A stretch of 64,000 nt of DNA from Allgaiera indica (GTDB lineage: Bacteria; Pseudomonadota; Alphaproteobacteria; Rhodobacterales; Rhodobacteraceae): positions 124,001 to 188,000 of the forward strand of contig NZ_FNOB01000008.1 in assembly GCF_900106675.1 (NCBI RefSeq). Reading direction: 5' to 3'. The position numbers and the translations under genes were made by a program. Below, one piece after another: positions 45,267 through 55,522 of this stretch. Each line of letters starts with the position of its first letter. The stretch's first letter is position 1. The notes below the pieces were generated by a model. The model saw only the letters and a list, made by a program, of their open reading frames with translations. It had not been told where the DNA came from and ran no database searches.

Positions 45267-46484
45267 TCACGTCAGGCTTAACACCAGCTTGAAATGATCC
45301 GCCCATGTCAGAAGGCGCGGATATGTCCGCGCCACGCCACCGCTCGTCCCTTCCGCCGGGCCTGCCTGCGCAGCCATGGCCTCGATTTTTGTACGCCAAA
45401 GATAGCGGTCGCTCAGGTCTGCGTAAACCGGGTAATTGCCCAGGGTCTCTTGATAGACCGCAAGATCGCCACAAAGCACCGGCACCCCAAGGGCGGCGGC
45501 CTCGACGGGCGGAAGGCCGAAGCCTTCGGCAAGGCTGGGAAACAGCAGCCCCGCGGCGCCTTCCAGAAGCGCGGCCGCGGCGCCGTCGGGCAGCGGGCCC
45601 AGCTCATGCACATGGTCCGGGCGGGCTTCGAGCCGCGCGAAAAGCGCCGCGTTATTCCAGCCGCGGCGGCCTATGACATAAAGATCGGGCACGCCCCCGG
45701 CCGGCGGATCGCGCATGAAATCCTGCCAAACGTCCAGCAGCAGGGCATGGTTCTTGCGCGGCTCGATCGTGCCGAGCGACACGAAATATGGAGGCCGAAG
45801 GTTCAACCCCGGCGGCAGCGCGGAACGGTCGGGACGCGGCGGATCAATGCCCAGGGGCGCGACGACGATCGCGGGAACCCGGCCCAGCCGCGCGAAATGC
45901 CGCATGGCGTCGGCCCGCGTGGCGTTCGAGTTGCAGATCACCAGATCGGCGCCCCGGGACACTGCGGCAAGGCGCCGCGCGAAGGCCTCGGGCATCCCGG
46001 GCGACGACAGCGCCGGATGATCGAGCGGGATCGTGTCGTGCAACAGCACTGCCGCCCGCCCGCCCGCCGCGTGAACCGCGTCGAACACCCGTGCCGAAAG
46101 ATGCGCATGGCCGGTGTTGAGATAGGCGAACCCGGCCGGCAGGTGACGCCGAAGCAGCCGCGCCAGGCCCGAGGGACGCGCCCGGCCGGTGGCCAGCCGG
46201 CGCAGATCGGCCTCGGCGGCGGCGCGGGGCATGTTGCGGCGTTGCGACAGCCGGCCCAGCAGGTCGGGCGCGCCCCAGGGCCGCGCTCCGCCAAGGCGGT
46301 CGCGCAGCGCGGCGGTGCCGTCGGGGCCCAGCAAGACGACGCCCAGCGTGCTACGGATCAGCGCGAACAGCGGCTCGGGCCGCGCCAGAAGCGCCTCGAG
46401 ATACGCAAATTCCACCCGGTCGACGCCAGTGGCCGCCCCCTTGCCGGCCCGGGCGACAAGCCGCGAAAGATCCAGCAGTCGCAC
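45267..46484 (-). CDS. Glycosyltransferase family 4
   Basis: 405 residues of the GT-B fold. Family features are LLHDTIPLDHP, the nucleotide-binding region SLGTIEPRKNHALLLDVW, and the C-terminal E-x7-E motif LFPSLAEGFGLPPVEAAALGVPV. It begins with GTG (MRLLDLSRLV is the expected N-terminus). It probably uses a nucleoside-diphosphate sugar to extend the same surface polysaccharide. Separated from galU by 50 bp. Confidence 0.88.
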   Translation of the reverse strand: MRLLDLSRLVARAGKGAATGVDRVEFAYLEALLARPEPLFALIRSTLGVVLLGPDGTAALRDRLGGARPWGAPDLLGRLSQRRNMPRAAAEADLRRLATGRARPSGLARLLRRHLPAGFAYLNTGHAHLSARVFDAVHAAGGRAAVLLHDTIPLDHPALSSPGMPEAFARRLAAVSRGADLVICNSNATRADAMRHFARLGRVPAIVVAPLGIDPPRPDRSALPPGLNLRPPYFVSLGTIEPRKNHALLLDVWQDFMRDPPAGGVPDLYVIGRRGWNNAALFARLEARPDHVHELGPLPDGAAAALLEGAAGLLFPSLAEGFGLPPVEAAALGVPVLCGDLAVYQETLGNYPVYADLSDRYLWRTKIEAMAAQAGPAEGTSGGVARTYPRLLTWADHFKLVLSLT

Positions 46485-46534
46485 CGGCGGGGGCGGCGCG
46501 GCCCCCGGTGGGTCGTCGCATTGCCGGGCCGACG

Positions 46535-47428
46535 TTATTGCGCGGCCCTTTGCAGGCCGACCAATTCCTGCAGATAGGCCGACAATTCGTCGCGCAATTC
46601 GTCACGCGCCAGCCCGAAGGCCACCGTCGCCTGCAGGAACCCGGCTTTTGACCCGCAATCGTAGCGCTGGCCCTGAAAGCGGTAGCCATAGACATCGTTC
46701 GACGTGGTGATTTCCTCGGCGATGGCGTCGGTCAGCTGGATCTCGCCGCCAGAACCGGTCTTCTTGCGGTTGAGGTTGCGCAGCACGCTGGGCGTCAGGA
46801 TATAGCGCCCGATCACCGCCAGGTTGGAAGGCGCCTCCTCGGGCTTGGGCTTCTCGACCATCGCCTTGACGCGCACCCTGTCACCCAGGTCCTCGGCCAC
46901 GTCCAGAACACCGTAGGCCGAGGCCTTCTCGGGCGGGACCTCCATCGCCGCGACCATGTTGCCGCCGGTCTCGGCATGGGCCTCGACCATCTGCTGCAGG
47001 CAGGGCTTTTCGGCGGCGATCACGTCGTCGGGCAGGATCACGGCAAACGGCTCGTTGCCGATCAGGCGCGACGCGCACCAGACCGCGTGACCCAGGCCCA
47101 GCGCCTTGTGCTGGCGCACATAGGCGATCGCGCCGCTATCCATATTGGTGTTCTTCAGCACTTCCAGCAGCTGGGTCTTGCCCTTGCGCTTCAGTTCCTG
47201 TTCCAGCTGCGGGGCGTGGTCGAAGTAATCCTCCAGCGCACCCTTGCCGCGCGAGGTGACGAAGATGAATTCCCTGATGCCGGCCGCGCGGGCCTCGTCG
47301 ATTGCGTACTGGATCAGCGGGCGATCGACCAGCGTCATGATTTCCTTGGGGATCGACTTGGTTGCAGGAAGGAACCGGGTCCCGAGTCCCGCCACGGGAA
47401 AAACCGCCTTCGTCACCTTGCTCTTCAT
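46535..47428 (-). CDS. galU: UTP-glucose-1-phosphate uridylyltransferase
   Basis: 297 residues, the usual length. It makes UDP-glucose for surface glycans. The nucleotidyltransferase start [24 protein letters not shown]-like, [12 protein letters not shown] and [18 protein letters not shown] are diagnostic. The ATG at 47428 has GGGGAAGAA upstream. A 163-bp gap to the preceding glycosyltransferase suggests its own promoter; nothing else was recognised there. Confidence 0.95.
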   Translation of the reverse strand: [297 protein letters not shown]

Positions 47429-47591
47429 GCTTGTTCTTCCCCTGGGTCGCACCGTCGCGGCGACCATGTTCCAATACAGACCGATCCCGCGGCCCGGACC
47501 GCATCATGGGATCGCAAGAATAGTACGCCTTCACGCCAAAAGTATGTCATTGTCTAGCAAGGGCGCCCTGGGTTGAGAACCCCCGCCCCCG

Positions 47592-48824
47592 CTATTCGGT
47601 TCCGACTGGCCGAAACTGACCGATACGCCCGATTTCGCGGCGCAGGCGGTCGTTGAACCGGGCAAACCGAAAGCGCGGGCCGCTGCGCTCGGAACGACCG
47701 AAAAGCCCGCCGCTTTGCTCCCAATAACCTTCGGTGTCGAACCGCATCCGGTGCGGGCGCGCATTGGGGCCAAGGCACAGAAGCGTAGCGATACGCCCGG
47801 CCTCCAGCTGGGTCAGCGCGGCGCGGCGCAGCTGGCGGCGCGACCATGGCCTGCCTGCCAACACCACGCCGGGGCGCGGCCCCGTGCCGGGCAGCGCGCG
47901 GAAGGGTGGCGGATCGTCGGCCAGGGGCCCCAGCGCCGGCAGCGGCCGTGCCGCGCCCTCGGTCAGCCCTGCCTCCAGCGTCGCCAGCAACCGCTTCACG
48001 TCGGGCGGAGAGAGGCGTCCATCCACCATCATCGTCAACAGACGCCTGCGTTGCGCGGCACGCAGCCGGGCAAGCGCCGGCGCGGGATCCTCCTGCGCGG
48101 CGTGACGGCGCAGGAAGACGGCGGTGGACGCGCCGATCTCGGCCAGGCTCAGCGGCGCGCGGTCGGCACGGCGGCGTTCGCTGGCGGCGAAGCTGTGATG
48201 AACCTGCGCCTCCGGCACCACGGCGGTCAGATGCCCCGCGGCGGCCAGGGTCAGATCCACATGTGCCTCGTCCAGATAGAAATGCAGGGCCGGGTCGAAA
48301 CCGCCCGCCGCCATCAGCGGTGCCCGGCGAAACGCCATGTTGGTGCCTTGCGTCTTTACCGCGCGCCGCGCGTCACCCGCATGAAGCGTCGCCGCCGTCG
48401 CGTCCACATCCAGCAGCGTGTCCTCGCCCAAGTGGTCGATCCACGCAGCCTTCCATTGATAGGAAATCCCGTTGCGCCCGCGCACGAAGCCGGTCGCGGC
48501 GGCGACCCGGTGGTCGTTGAAGGGCCTGGCCAGGCGCCGGATCCAGCTGGGTTCGGGCACCGCGTCGTCGTCGATGAACGCCACTACCTCCCCCGCCGCC
48601 TGGGTCAGACCCAGATTGCGGGCGGCCGAGATGTTGGGCTTGTCGAAAGGGATCAGCTTCACCCGGTCCGCCAGCAGCGCCAGCGCGGCACAGGCGGCCG
48701 GGTCGGCGACCACGATCAGCTCGATCCTGGGGTGGTCCTGCTGGTGCAGCGCGCAAAGGCAGCGCCGCAGCGCCGCCGATCTGTGGCGCGAGGTGATGAC
48801 GATGCTGGTCCCATGCTCTGTCAT
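47592..48824 (-). CDS. Glycosyltransferase family 2
   Basis: 410 residues. The GT-A domain (1-230) shows SIVITSRHRSAALRRCLCALHQQDHP, NISAARNLGLTQAAGEVVAFIDDDAVP (DDD metal site) and KTQGTNMAFRR. The C-terminal 170 residues are Arg/Pro-rich and not assignable. It lies 34 bp after kdsB on the same strand and presumably works on the same glycan. Confidence 0.88.
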   Translation of the reverse strand: MTEHGTSIVITSRHRSAALRRCLCALHQQDHPRIELIVVADPAACAALALLADRVKLIPFDKPNISAARNLGLTQAAGEVVAFIDDDAVPEPSWIRRLARPFNDHRVAAATGFVRGRNGISYQWKAAWIDHLGEDTLLDVDATAATLHAGDARRAVKTQGTNMAFRRAPLMAAGGFDPALHFYLDEAHVDLTLAAAGHLTAVVPEAQVHHSFAASERRRADRAPLSLAEIGASTAVFLRRHAAQEDPAPALARLRAAQRRRLLTMMVDGRLSPPDVKRLLATLEAGLTEGAARPLPALGPLADDPPPFRALPGTGPRPGVVLAGRPWSRRQLRRAALTQLEAGRIATLLCLGPNARPHRMRFDTEGYWEQSGGLFGRSERSGPRFRFARFNDRLRREIGRIGQFRPVGTE

Positions 48825-48858
48825 GACCCGCCCATCGCTTGCCTATCCCATTGCCTGC

Positions 48859-49659
48859 CTAGGGCGCGCCCATGGCCGCCAGCATCGTCTCGATCCTGGC
48901 CACGTCCTCGGGGTTGTTCAACTCCCAGAACTGGCGGCCGCGCGCCTGGACTTCGACGCACAGAACCGCGCGCCCCTGTTCCAGAAATCGCAATTGTTCC
49001 AGCCCTTCGAGGCCTTCCAGCGGCCCCGGATGCCAGCCGGGATAGGCCGACAGCGCCGCCCGCCGATAGGCGTAGACACCGACATGGTGGAAAACCGGGG
49101 TCTCGTCGGCATCGGCATAGACGGTGCCGGTAAAGGGGATCACCTCTTTCGAGAAATAGAGCGCCCTGCCGCCTTCCCCGAAGACCGCAGTGGTGCCGCC
49201 GACCCGGCCCGCGCGCCGGTCCTCGATCAGGCTGTTCAGCATGCGGCCATCGCAGCGCAGCACCGGGGTGGCGACCTCGCACGAGGGGGTGGCGGAAAGC
49301 CCTGCGACCAAGTCCTCGATGAACCAGGCGGGCGTCAGCGGCGCGTCGCCCTGCAGGTTGACAACGATATCATAGCCTCCGCCCAGGGCATCATGCGCCT
49401 CGGCGCAGCGCTCGGTGCCGTTGCGGCACGAGGCCGAAGTCATCACCACCTCGGCGCCCACGCCTTCCGCCACGTCGCGGATGCGGTCGTCGTCGGTGGC
49501 CACCACCACGCGGTCGACGCCCCGGACATCCATCGCCGCGCGCCAAGAACGTTCGATCAACGTGCGTGACTGGCCGGTCGCGCCGGTCAGCGCCACCAGA
49601 GGCTTGCCCGGATAGCGGGTCGATGCGTAGCGGGCGGGAATGACGATCAGGGTCTTCAT
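48859..49659 (-). CDS. kdsB: 3-deoxy-manno-octulosonate cytidylyltransferase
   Basis: 266 residues. It activates Kdo as CMP-Kdo for lipid A inner core or Kdo-containing capsule. Motifs: IVIPARYASTRYPGKPL, VVVATDDDRI, ASCRNGTER, VNLQGDAPLTP and HHVGVYAYRR. The ATG lies four bases past the cysQ stop, so both are in one operon. A dedicated capsule-type paralog is possible given the neighbouring export permease. Confidence 0.9.
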   Translation of the reverse strand: MKTLIVIPARYASTRYPGKPLVALTGATGQSRTLIERSWRAAMDVRGVDRVVVATDDDRIRDVAEGVGAEVVMTSASCRNGTERCAEAHDALGGGYDIVVNLQGDAPLTPAWFIEDLVAGLSATPSCEVATPVLRCDGRMLNSLIEDRRAGRVGGTTAVFGEGGRALYFSKEVIPFTGTVYADADETPVFHHVGVYAYRRAALSAYPGWHPGPLEGLEGLEQLRFLEQGRAVLCVEVQARGRQFWELNNPEDVARIETMLAAMGAP

Positions 49660-49663
49660 CGGC

Positions 49664-50473
49664 TCAGCCCGCCGGCTTCAGATCGACACCCGGGGCATGG
49701 GCGATGAAGAACGGGTTCTCGAACCCGGGCTTGCCATAGCGGAAGGGCGTGTGATCGTCGAAACGTACCATGGCGCCGCCCGCGCCGCGCAGCACCGCGT
49801 CGCCCGCCGCCGTGTCCCATTCCATCGTCCGGCCGAGCCGGGGATAAAGATCGGCCTCGCCCGTCGCCACCAGGCAGAATTTCAGCGAAGACCCCGCGCT
49901 TTTCAGATCCCGCACCCGGTAGCGCGCGATATAGGCGTCGGTCGCGGGATCGCGGTGCGATTTCGAGGCCACGACCATCAGCGCGTCGTTGTCGGGGACC
50001 GCGACATGCAGCGGTGTGACGGGGCCGGGGATGTCGGGATCGAAATCGCCCGTCTCCTCGACCGAGGCGCCATCGGCCCGGGTATAGAACAGCCGCCCCC
50101 GCGCAGGGGCATAGACCACGCCGCGCAGGGGCACGCCGTTGTCGACATAGGCGATGTTCACGGTGAAATCGCCACGCCGCTTGACGAATTCCTTGGTGCC
50201 ATCCAGCGGATCGACGATCAGGAAGGTCGACAGGCTTTGACCATGGGTGGCTGCCTGTTCCTCGGTCACCAGGGGGATCCGGGGAAACGCCGCCCGCAAC
50301 CCGGCCGAGATCAGCGCATCAGCCGCCAGGTCGGCCTCGGTCACTGGGCTGGCGTCGGATTTTGTGCGTACCTCGAAATCCTCGGCATTGTAGATCTCCA
50401 TGATCCGGTCGCCTGCCGCCAGCGCGAGACGGCGGAAGACGAGGATCATCTGGTCGAGGTCGGGGTTAGGCAT
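49664..50473 (-). CDS. cysQ: 3'(2'),5'-bisphosphate nucleotidase CysQ
   Basis: A 269-residue Mg-dependent, Li-sensitive inositol-monophosphatase-fold enzyme that hydrolyses PAP to AMP. Metal motifs: VTEEQ, DPLDGTKEF and EWDTAAGDAVL. The ATG at 50473 has AGGAGA upstream. It is the first gene of the minus-strand glycan cluster, whose last member is a sulfotransferase releasing PAP, giving the pair a coherent role. Confidence 0.93.
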   Translation of the reverse strand: MPNPDLDQMILVFRRLALAAGDRIMEIYNAEDFEVRTKSDASPVTEADLAADALISAGLRAAFPRIPLVTEEQAATHGQSLSTFLIVDPLDGTKEFVKRRGDFTVNIAYVDNGVPLRGVVYAPARGRLFYTRADGASVEETGDFDPDIPGPVTPLHVAVPDNDALMVVASKSHRDPATDAYIARYRVRDLKSAGSSLKFCLVATGEADLYPRLGRTMEWDTAAGDAVLRGAGGAMVRFDDHTPFRYGKPGFENPFFIAHAPGVDLKPAG

Positions 50474-50529
50474 TGTTTCTCCTGTGCGCCGGCAAGGTTT
50501 CCCGCCCGGCAGTTGATAATAAAGGGTTG

Positions 50530-50583
50530 CCCCCTTATCATCCGCCCGCAAGGGTTCGGCAAGCTTTGCCGGCGATAAGGGGG
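50530..50583. promoter_or_regulatory. Nested inverted repeats between cysQ and export permease
   Basis: CCCCCTTATC (50530-50539) and GATAAGGGGG (50574-50583) are perfect inverted copies. Inside lies a second hairpin, CGGCAA-GCT-TTGCCG (50558-50572). An imperfect third copy (GATAATAAAGGG, 50515-50526) adjoins the left arm. In the 146-bp divergent promoter region this looks like a regulator-binding or leader structure. Confidence 0.55.
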
Positions 50584-50619
50584 CCTGAGTTCCGCAGGCG
50601 CAGCAGGAATGCGACAGGC

Positions 50620-51441
50620 ATGTTCAGGCAGGATCTACCGCCATCGACCCTAAGGCTGGCCCTTGGCCAGTTGGAGCTGATCTATCACGTCGCGGTGCGC
50701 GATGTGCGCAAGACCCATCGCAACGCGATCGTCGGCCTGCTGCTGAACATGTTCCAGACGATCTTGATGATCGTCGTCTTCTACGTCCTGATCGTGGTGC
50801 TGAAGCTGCGCTCTAGCGCGATCCGTGGGGATTTCATCCTCTACATCATGTCGGGCGTGTTCATGTACATGACCCACACCAAGACCATGAAGGCGGTGGT
50901 GGGGGCGGATGGGCCGACCTCGCAGATGATGAAGCACGCGCCGATGAACACCATCGTCGCGGTCGGGGCGGCGGCGCTGAGCGCGCTTTATATCCAGATC
51001 CTGTCGATGACCTTCGTGCTGACGCTCTACTATTGCGCGATGACGCCCTTCACGGTCTACGAGCCGGTGCAATCCATGGGGATGCTGCTGCTGGCGTGGT
51101 TTTCGGGCCTGTCGATCGGAATGCTGTTTCGCGCCTTCAAGCCCTGGCAGCCTGAACTGATCGGCCTGCTGGCGCTGGTCTACGGGCGGGCGAACATGAT
51201 CGCCTCGGGCAAGATGTTCGTGGCCAACACGCTGACGCCGACGCTGTTGTCCTATTTCGACTGGAACCCGCTGTTCCATATCATCGACCAGGCGCGCGGC
51301 TTCATCTTCATCAACTACAACCCGCACAACTCGACGATCTCCTATCCGATCTATGTCTGCATCGCCTGTTTGATGATCGGGCTGATGGGCGAATTCTACA
51401 CCCGCCAGCGCGCCTCGATCAGCTGGGGCGCGAAATTGTAG
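50620..51441 (+). CDS. ABC-2 polysaccharide export permease (KpsM/Wzm type)
   Basis: A 273-residue inner-membrane permease with six hydrophobic segments; LLNMFQTILMIVVFYVLIVVL is the first. The C-terminal ISYPIYVCIACLMIGLMGEFYTRQRA is typical of capsule/O-antigen exporters. It is divergent from the glycan cluster and so probably exports its product. The ATP-binding subunit normally next door is absent: a deacetylase-family gene follows instead. The start at 50620 has only a weak Shine-Dalgarno. Confidence 0.85.
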   Translation: MFRQDLPPSTLRLALGQLELIYHVAVRDVRKTHRNAIVGLLLNMFQTILMIVVFYVLIVVLKLRSSAIRGDFILYIMSGVFMYMTHTKTMKAVVGADGPTSQMMKHAPMNTIVAVGAAALSALYIQILSMTFVLTLYYCAMTPFTVYEPVQSMGMLLLAWFSGLSIGMLFRAFKPWQPELIGLLALVYGRANMIASGKMFVANTLTPTLLSYFDWNPLFHIIDQARGFIFINYNPHNSTISYPIYVCIACLMIGLMGEFYTRQRASISWGAKL

Positions 51442-51449
51442 GCCCAAAA

Positions 51450-51513
51450 GGGCCGCGCCCCACACTGCGGATTTGATCCGGGCCACCTTGGGAGTATGTC
51501 TTCCAAGGTGAAC
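51450..51513 (+). repeat. 3'-end repeat module, degenerate copy 4
   Basis: Downstream of the permease stop: a short hairpin GGGC-CGC-GCCC (51450-51460), a longer spacer, then GGAGTATGT, five bases and AAGGTGAA (51491-51512). CACCTTGG (51484-51491) and CCAAGGTG (51503-51510) add an 8-bp inverted repeat not seen in other copies. Confidence 0.55.
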
Positions 51514-51529
51514 GCAGGAGGAGGGTCGG

Positions 51530-52456
51530 ATGACCATCATCTACATGCACGACGACTGCCTGGGCCATGTCGAGCCGGCAGGCCATCCCGAACAACACGC
51601 GCGGCTGAAATCGGTCGCGGCGGCACTGGAAGGCTTCGCGGGGCTGGATCGCCGCACCGCCCCCCTGGGCGCGCGCGCCGAAATCGCCCGCTGCCACCCC
51701 GAAAGCTACATCGACCGGGTACATGGCGCGGTGCCCGTGCAGGGTTGGAGCCAGCTCGACGCCGATACCTATCTTGCGCCCGGCTCCTGGGCCGCGGCGC
51801 TGCGCGGCGTCGGCGGGGTCTGCGCCGCCGTGGACGCCGTGCTGGGCGACGAGGACCGCAACGCCTTTGTCGCCTGTCGCCCGCCCGGCCACCATGCCGA
51901 GCGGGAAACGGCGATGGGGTTTTGCCTGTTCGGCAATGCCGCGATCGCGGCCAAGCGGGCGCTCGATCACCACGGCCTGTCGCGCGTCGCGGTGGTGGAT
52001 TTCGATGTCCACCACGGCAACGGCACCCAGGACCTTTTGTGGAACGAGGCCCGCACGCTGTTCTGCTCCTCGCATCAGATGCCGCTTTATCCCGGCACCG
52101 GCGCGGCGAATGAGCGCGGCGCGCATGACAACGTGCTGAACCTGCCGCTGGCGCCCGGCAGCGACGGCGCCGAGATGCGCCGCGCCTACCAGCGTGTGAT
52201 CCTGCCCGCCGTCGATGCCTTCAAGCCGGAGTTGATCGTGATCTCGGCCGGTTTCGATGCCCATGCCGCCGATCCGCTGGCTCAGCTGGAATGGCGGGCC
52301 GAGGATTTCGGCTGGCTGACGGCAGAGATCTGCGCCCTGGCCGAGGCCCATTGCGGCGGCCGGGTGGTCTCGACACTCGAGGGGGGATATGATTTGCAGG
52401 CCCTGGGCGAAAGCAGTGCCCGGCATGTGCGGGAATTGATGGAGCGCAGCGGATGA
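51530..52456 (+). CDS. Histone-deacetylase family protein (acetylpolyamine amidohydrolase-like)
   Basis: 308 residues of the zinc arginase/deacetylase fold. Active-site motifs: RPPGHHAE (His pair), [24 protein letters not shown] (zinc Asp and His), ISAGFDAH (zinc Asp) and EGGYDL. Bacterial members deacetylate acetylpolyamines, acetoin-linked proteins or other small amides. Polyamine synthesis genes lie 20 kb away, but the linkage here is to xseB, whose ATG overlaps this stop. Confidence 0.9.
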   Translation: MTIIYMHDDCLGHVEPAGHPEQHARLKSVAAALEGFAGLDRRTAPLGARAEIARCHPESYIDRVHGAVPVQGWSQLDADTYLAPGSWAAALRGVGGVCAAVDAVLGDEDRNAFVACRPPGHHAERETAMGFCLFGNAAIAAKRALDHHGLSRVAVVDFDVHHGNGTQDLLWNEARTLFCSSHQMPLYPGTGAANERGAHDNVLNLPLAPGSDGAEMRRAYQRVILPAVDAFKPELIVISAGFDAHAADPLAQLEWRAEDFGWLTAEICALAEAHCGGRVVSTLEGGYDLQALGESSARHVRELMERSG

Positions 52457-52698
52457 GCGAGACGGTCAAGCCGGTGGATCAGATGAGCTTCGAGCAGGCC
52501 ATGGCCGAGTTGGAGCAGGTCGTGGGCCAGCTTGAGCGCGGCGACGTGCCGCTGGAGCAGTCGATCAAGCTTTACGAACGCGGCGCGGCGCTGAAGGCAC
52601 GCTGCGAGGAAAAGCTGAAGGAAGCCGAGGAGAAGGTGGAGTTGATCCGCGCGCAGGAAGGCCGCGCGGTGGGCACCACGCCCGCCGAAGGCCTCTGA
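52453..52698 (+). CDS. xseB: Exodeoxyribonuclease VII small subunit
   Basis: 81 residues. The XseB helix-hairpin is clear: [33 protein letters not shown]. It binds the XseA large subunit in a single-strand exonuclease. It overlaps the preceding stop by 4 bases and ends one base before ispA; the xseB-ispA-dxs order is widespread in proteobacteria. Confidence 0.95.
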   Translation: MSETVKPVDQMSFEQAMAELEQVVGQLERGDVPLEQSIKLYERGAALKARCEEKLKEAEEKVELIRAQEGRAVGTTPAEGL

Positions 52699-52699
52699 C

Positions 52700-53566
52700 A
52701 TGTTCCCCGACGTCCTGGCCGCGGACGCGGCCCTGATCCAGTCGTTTCTGGACGCCGAACTTGCCGACCGCGCCGATCAGCCGGTCATTCACGCGATGCG
52801 CTACGCCCTGCAGGGTGGCAAGCGCCTGCGCGGCTTTCTGGTGATGGAAGGCGCGCGGTTGCACGGGCTGGCGCCCGAGGTCTCGGTCATCGCGGCGGCG
52901 GCGATCGAGGCGATGCATGCCTATTCGCTGATCCACGACGATCTGCCCTGCATGGATGACGACGACCTGCGCCGCGGCCAACCCACGGTGCATGTGAAAT
53001 GGGACGAAGCCACCGCCGTGCTGGCCGGGGACGCCCTGCAAACGCTGGCGTTCGAGCTTCTGTCGCGCGAGGCGCTGGGTCCGGCGGAGCGGCGCGTGGC
53101 GCTGCTGGGGTCGATGGCGCGGGCCGCCGGGGCCGGGGGCATGGTGCTGGGCCAGGCGCTTGACATCGCCGCCGAAACCGCCGCCGTGCCGCTGACGCTC
53201 GACCAGATCACCGAATTGCAGGCCGGCAAGACCGGTGCGCTGATCCGCTGGTCGGCCGAGGCCGGCGCGCATCTGGCCGGCGCCGATCCGTCGGCGCTGG
53301 GCCGCTATGCCACGGCTTTGGGCCTTGCCTTCCAGATCGCCGATGACATTCTGGATGTCGAGGGCGACGCAGAGAAGGCGGGCAAGCGCCTGCAAAAGGA
53401 CGCCCACGCGGGCAAGGCCACCTTCGTATCGATTCTGGGTCTGGAAGGCGCGCGCGCCCGGGCCCGGGCGCTGGTCGAACAGGCCGAAGCCGCGCTTGCC
53501 GGCTATGGCGACGGGGCGGAACGCTTGCGGCAGGCCGCGCGCTTCGTTATTGCCCGCGACAGCTAA
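52700..53566 (+). CDS. ispA: Farnesyl (polyprenyl) diphosphate synthase
   Basis: 288 residues. It condenses IPP with DMAPP/GPP to farnesyl diphosphate. The aspartate-rich motifs are [14 protein letters not shown] and the second DDILD; GGKRLR near residue 36 and the [12 protein letters not shown] region are typical. The residues before the first motif (AYSLIH) are consistent with a short-chain (C15) product. It lies between xseB and dxs in one operon. Confidence 0.93.
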   Translation: MFPDVLAADAALIQSFLDAELADRADQPVIHAMRYALQGGKRLRGFLVMEGARLHGLAPEVSVIAAAAIEAMHAYSLIHDDLPCMDDDDLRRGQPTVHVKWDEATAVLAGDALQTLAFELLSREALGPAERRVALLGSMARAAGAGGMVLGQALDIAAETAAVPLTLDQITELQAGKTGALIRWSAEAGAHLAGADPSALGRYATALGLAFQIADDILDVEGDAEKAGKRLQKDAHAGKATFVSILGLEGARARARALVEQAEAALAGYGDGAERLRQAARFVIARDS

Positions 53567-53589
53567 GCGCCCCCGGGAGGGCCCCGAAA

Positions 53590-55509
53590 ATGAGTGACAG
53601 ACCCCAGACCCCGATGCTTGACTGCGTGTCGCTGCCCGCCGATCTCAAGGATTTGTCGGACCGCGAATTGCGCCAGGTGGCCGACGAACTGCGCGCCGAA
53701 ACGATCAGCGCGGTGTCGGAAACCGGCGGTCATCTGGGCGCGGGGCTGGGCGTGGTCGAGCTGACGGTGGCGCTGCACGCGGTCTTCGAAACCCCGCGCG
53801 ACAAGCTGATCTGGGATGTCAGCCACCAGTCCTATCCCCACAAGATCCTGACCGGCCGGCGCGACCGGATCCGTACCCTGCGCCAGGAAAACGGCCTGAG
53901 CGGTTTCACCAAGCGGTCGGAAAGCGCCTATGACCCGTTCGGAGCGGCGCATAGTTCGACCTCGATCAGCGCGGCCTTGGGCTTTGCGGTGGCACGCGAT
54001 CTGGGCGCCGACGGGGTGGGCGACACGATCGCGGTGATCGGCGACGGCGCGATGAGCGCCGGCATGGCCTATGAGGCGATGAACAACGCAGGCCACCTGA
54101 AGACCCGCCTCTTCGTGATCCTCAACGACAACGAGATGTCGATCGCGCCGCCCGTGGGGGCGATGTCATCCTACCTGTCGCGTCTTTACGCCGGTGCCCC
54201 CTTCCAGGAACTGAAGGCCGCCGCCCGGGGCGCCGTCAGCCTGCTGCCCGAACCTTTCCAGATGGGCGCGAAGCGGGCCAAGGATGTGCTCAAGGGTCTG
54301 GCCGTGGGCGGATCGCTGTTCGAGGAGCTTGGCTTCAGCTATGTCGGCCCGATCGACGGACATGACATGGAGCAACTGCTGCCGGTGCTGCGCACGGTGC
54401 GGGCGCGGGCGACAGGGCCGATGCTGATCCACGTGATCACCAAGAAGGGCAAGGGCTTCGCCCCGGCCGAGCGCGCGATGGACAAGGGCCATGCCACGGC
54501 CAAGTTCGACGTGGTGACGGGCGAGCAGAAGAAGGCGCCCTCGAACGCGCCGTCCTACACAAAGGTTTTCGCCAAGTCGCTGATCCGCGAGGCCGAGGCC
54601 GACGACAAGGTGGTTGCGGTGACCGCGGCGATGCCGGACGGCACCGGGCTGAACCTTTTCGCCGAACGCTTTCCGCGGCGCTGCTTCGACGTGGGCATTG
54701 CCGAACAGCATGCGGTGACCTTCTCGGCCGGCCTTGCGGCGGCGGGGATGAAGCCGTTCTGCGCGCTCTATTCCACCTTCCTGCAGCGCGGCTATGACCA
54801 GGTCGTGCATGACGTGGCGATCCAGCGGCTGCCGGTGCGTTTCGCCATCGACCGCGCCGGGCTGGTGGGGGCGGATGGCGCCACCCATGCCGGCGCATTT
54901 GATACGGCCTTCCTGTCCAACCTGCCCGGCATGGTGGTGATGGCCGCCGCCGACGAGGCCGAGCTGGTGCACATGGTCGCCACCGCCCATGCGCTGGATG
55001 ACCGCCCCTCGGCCTTCCGCTACCCACGCGGAGAAGGCGTGGGTGTCGAGATGCCCGAACGCGGCCAACCGCTGGAGATCGGCCGTGGCCGAATGATCCG
55101 CGAGGGCAAGCGTATCGCGATCCTAAGCTTCGGGACCCGGCTGGCGGAGGTCGAGAAGGCGGCGGAATCGCTTGGCCAGCGCGGAATCACCCCAACGATC
55201 GCCGACGCCCGCTTCGCCAAGCCGCTGGACCGCGACCTGATCCTGCGCCTGGCCGCCGAGCACGAGGCCCTGATCACCATCGAGGAAGGCGCCGTGGGTG
55301 GCTTTGGCAGCCAGGTCGCGCAGCTTTTGGCCGAAGCGGGCGTCTTCGACCATGGGCTGAAATTCCGCATGATGGTGCTGCCCGACATCTTCATCGACCA
55401 GGCCAGCCCCGCCGCGATGTATGCCGTCGCGGGCCTGAACGCCCAGCAGATCGAGGCCAGGGTGCTGGAGGTTCTGGGCATCACCGACATCGCCAGCCGC
55501 CGGGCCTGA
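53590..55509 (+). CDS. dxs: 1-deoxy-D-xylulose-5-phosphate synthase
   Basis: 639 residues. This TPP enzyme joins pyruvate and glyceraldehyde-3-phosphate, the first MEP-pathway step. Motifs: [38 protein letters not shown], the TPP/Mg site [18 protein letters not shown], and the transketolase [18 protein letters not shown]. It provides IPP/DMAPP for the adjacent ispA. No carotenoid or photosynthesis gene follows in this window. Confidence 0.96.
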   Translation: MSDRPQTPMLDCVSLPADLKDLSDRELRQVADELRAETISAVSETGGHLGAGLGVVELTVALHAVFETPRDKLIWDVSHQSYPHKILTGRRDRIRTLRQENGLSGFTKRSESAYDPFGAAHSSTSISAALGFAVARDLGADGVGDTIAVIGDGAMSAGMAYEAMNNAGHLKTRLFVILNDNEMSIAPPVGAMSSYLSRLYAGAPFQELKAAARGAVSLLPEPFQMGAKRAKDVLKGLAVGGSLFEELGFSYVGPIDGHDMEQLLPVLRTVRARATGPMLIHVITKKGKGFAPAERAMDKGHATAKFDVVTGEQKKAPSNAPSYTKVFAKSLIREAEADDKVVAVTAAMPDGTGLNLFAERFPRRCFDVGIAEQHAVTFSAGLAAAGMKPFCALYSTFLQRGYDQVVHDVAIQRLPVRFAIDRAGLVGADGATHAGAFDTAFLSNLPGMVVMAAADEAELVHMVATAHALDDRPSAFRYPRGEGVGVEMPERGQPLEIGRGRMIREGKRIAILSFGTRLAEVEKAAESLGQRGITPTIADARFAKPLDRDLILRLAAEHEALITIEEGAVGGFGSQVAQLLAEAGVFDHGLKFRMMVLPDIFIDQASPAAMYAVAGLNAQQIEARVLEVLGITDIASRRA

Positions 55510-55522
55510 AGCCCAGGCGGCC

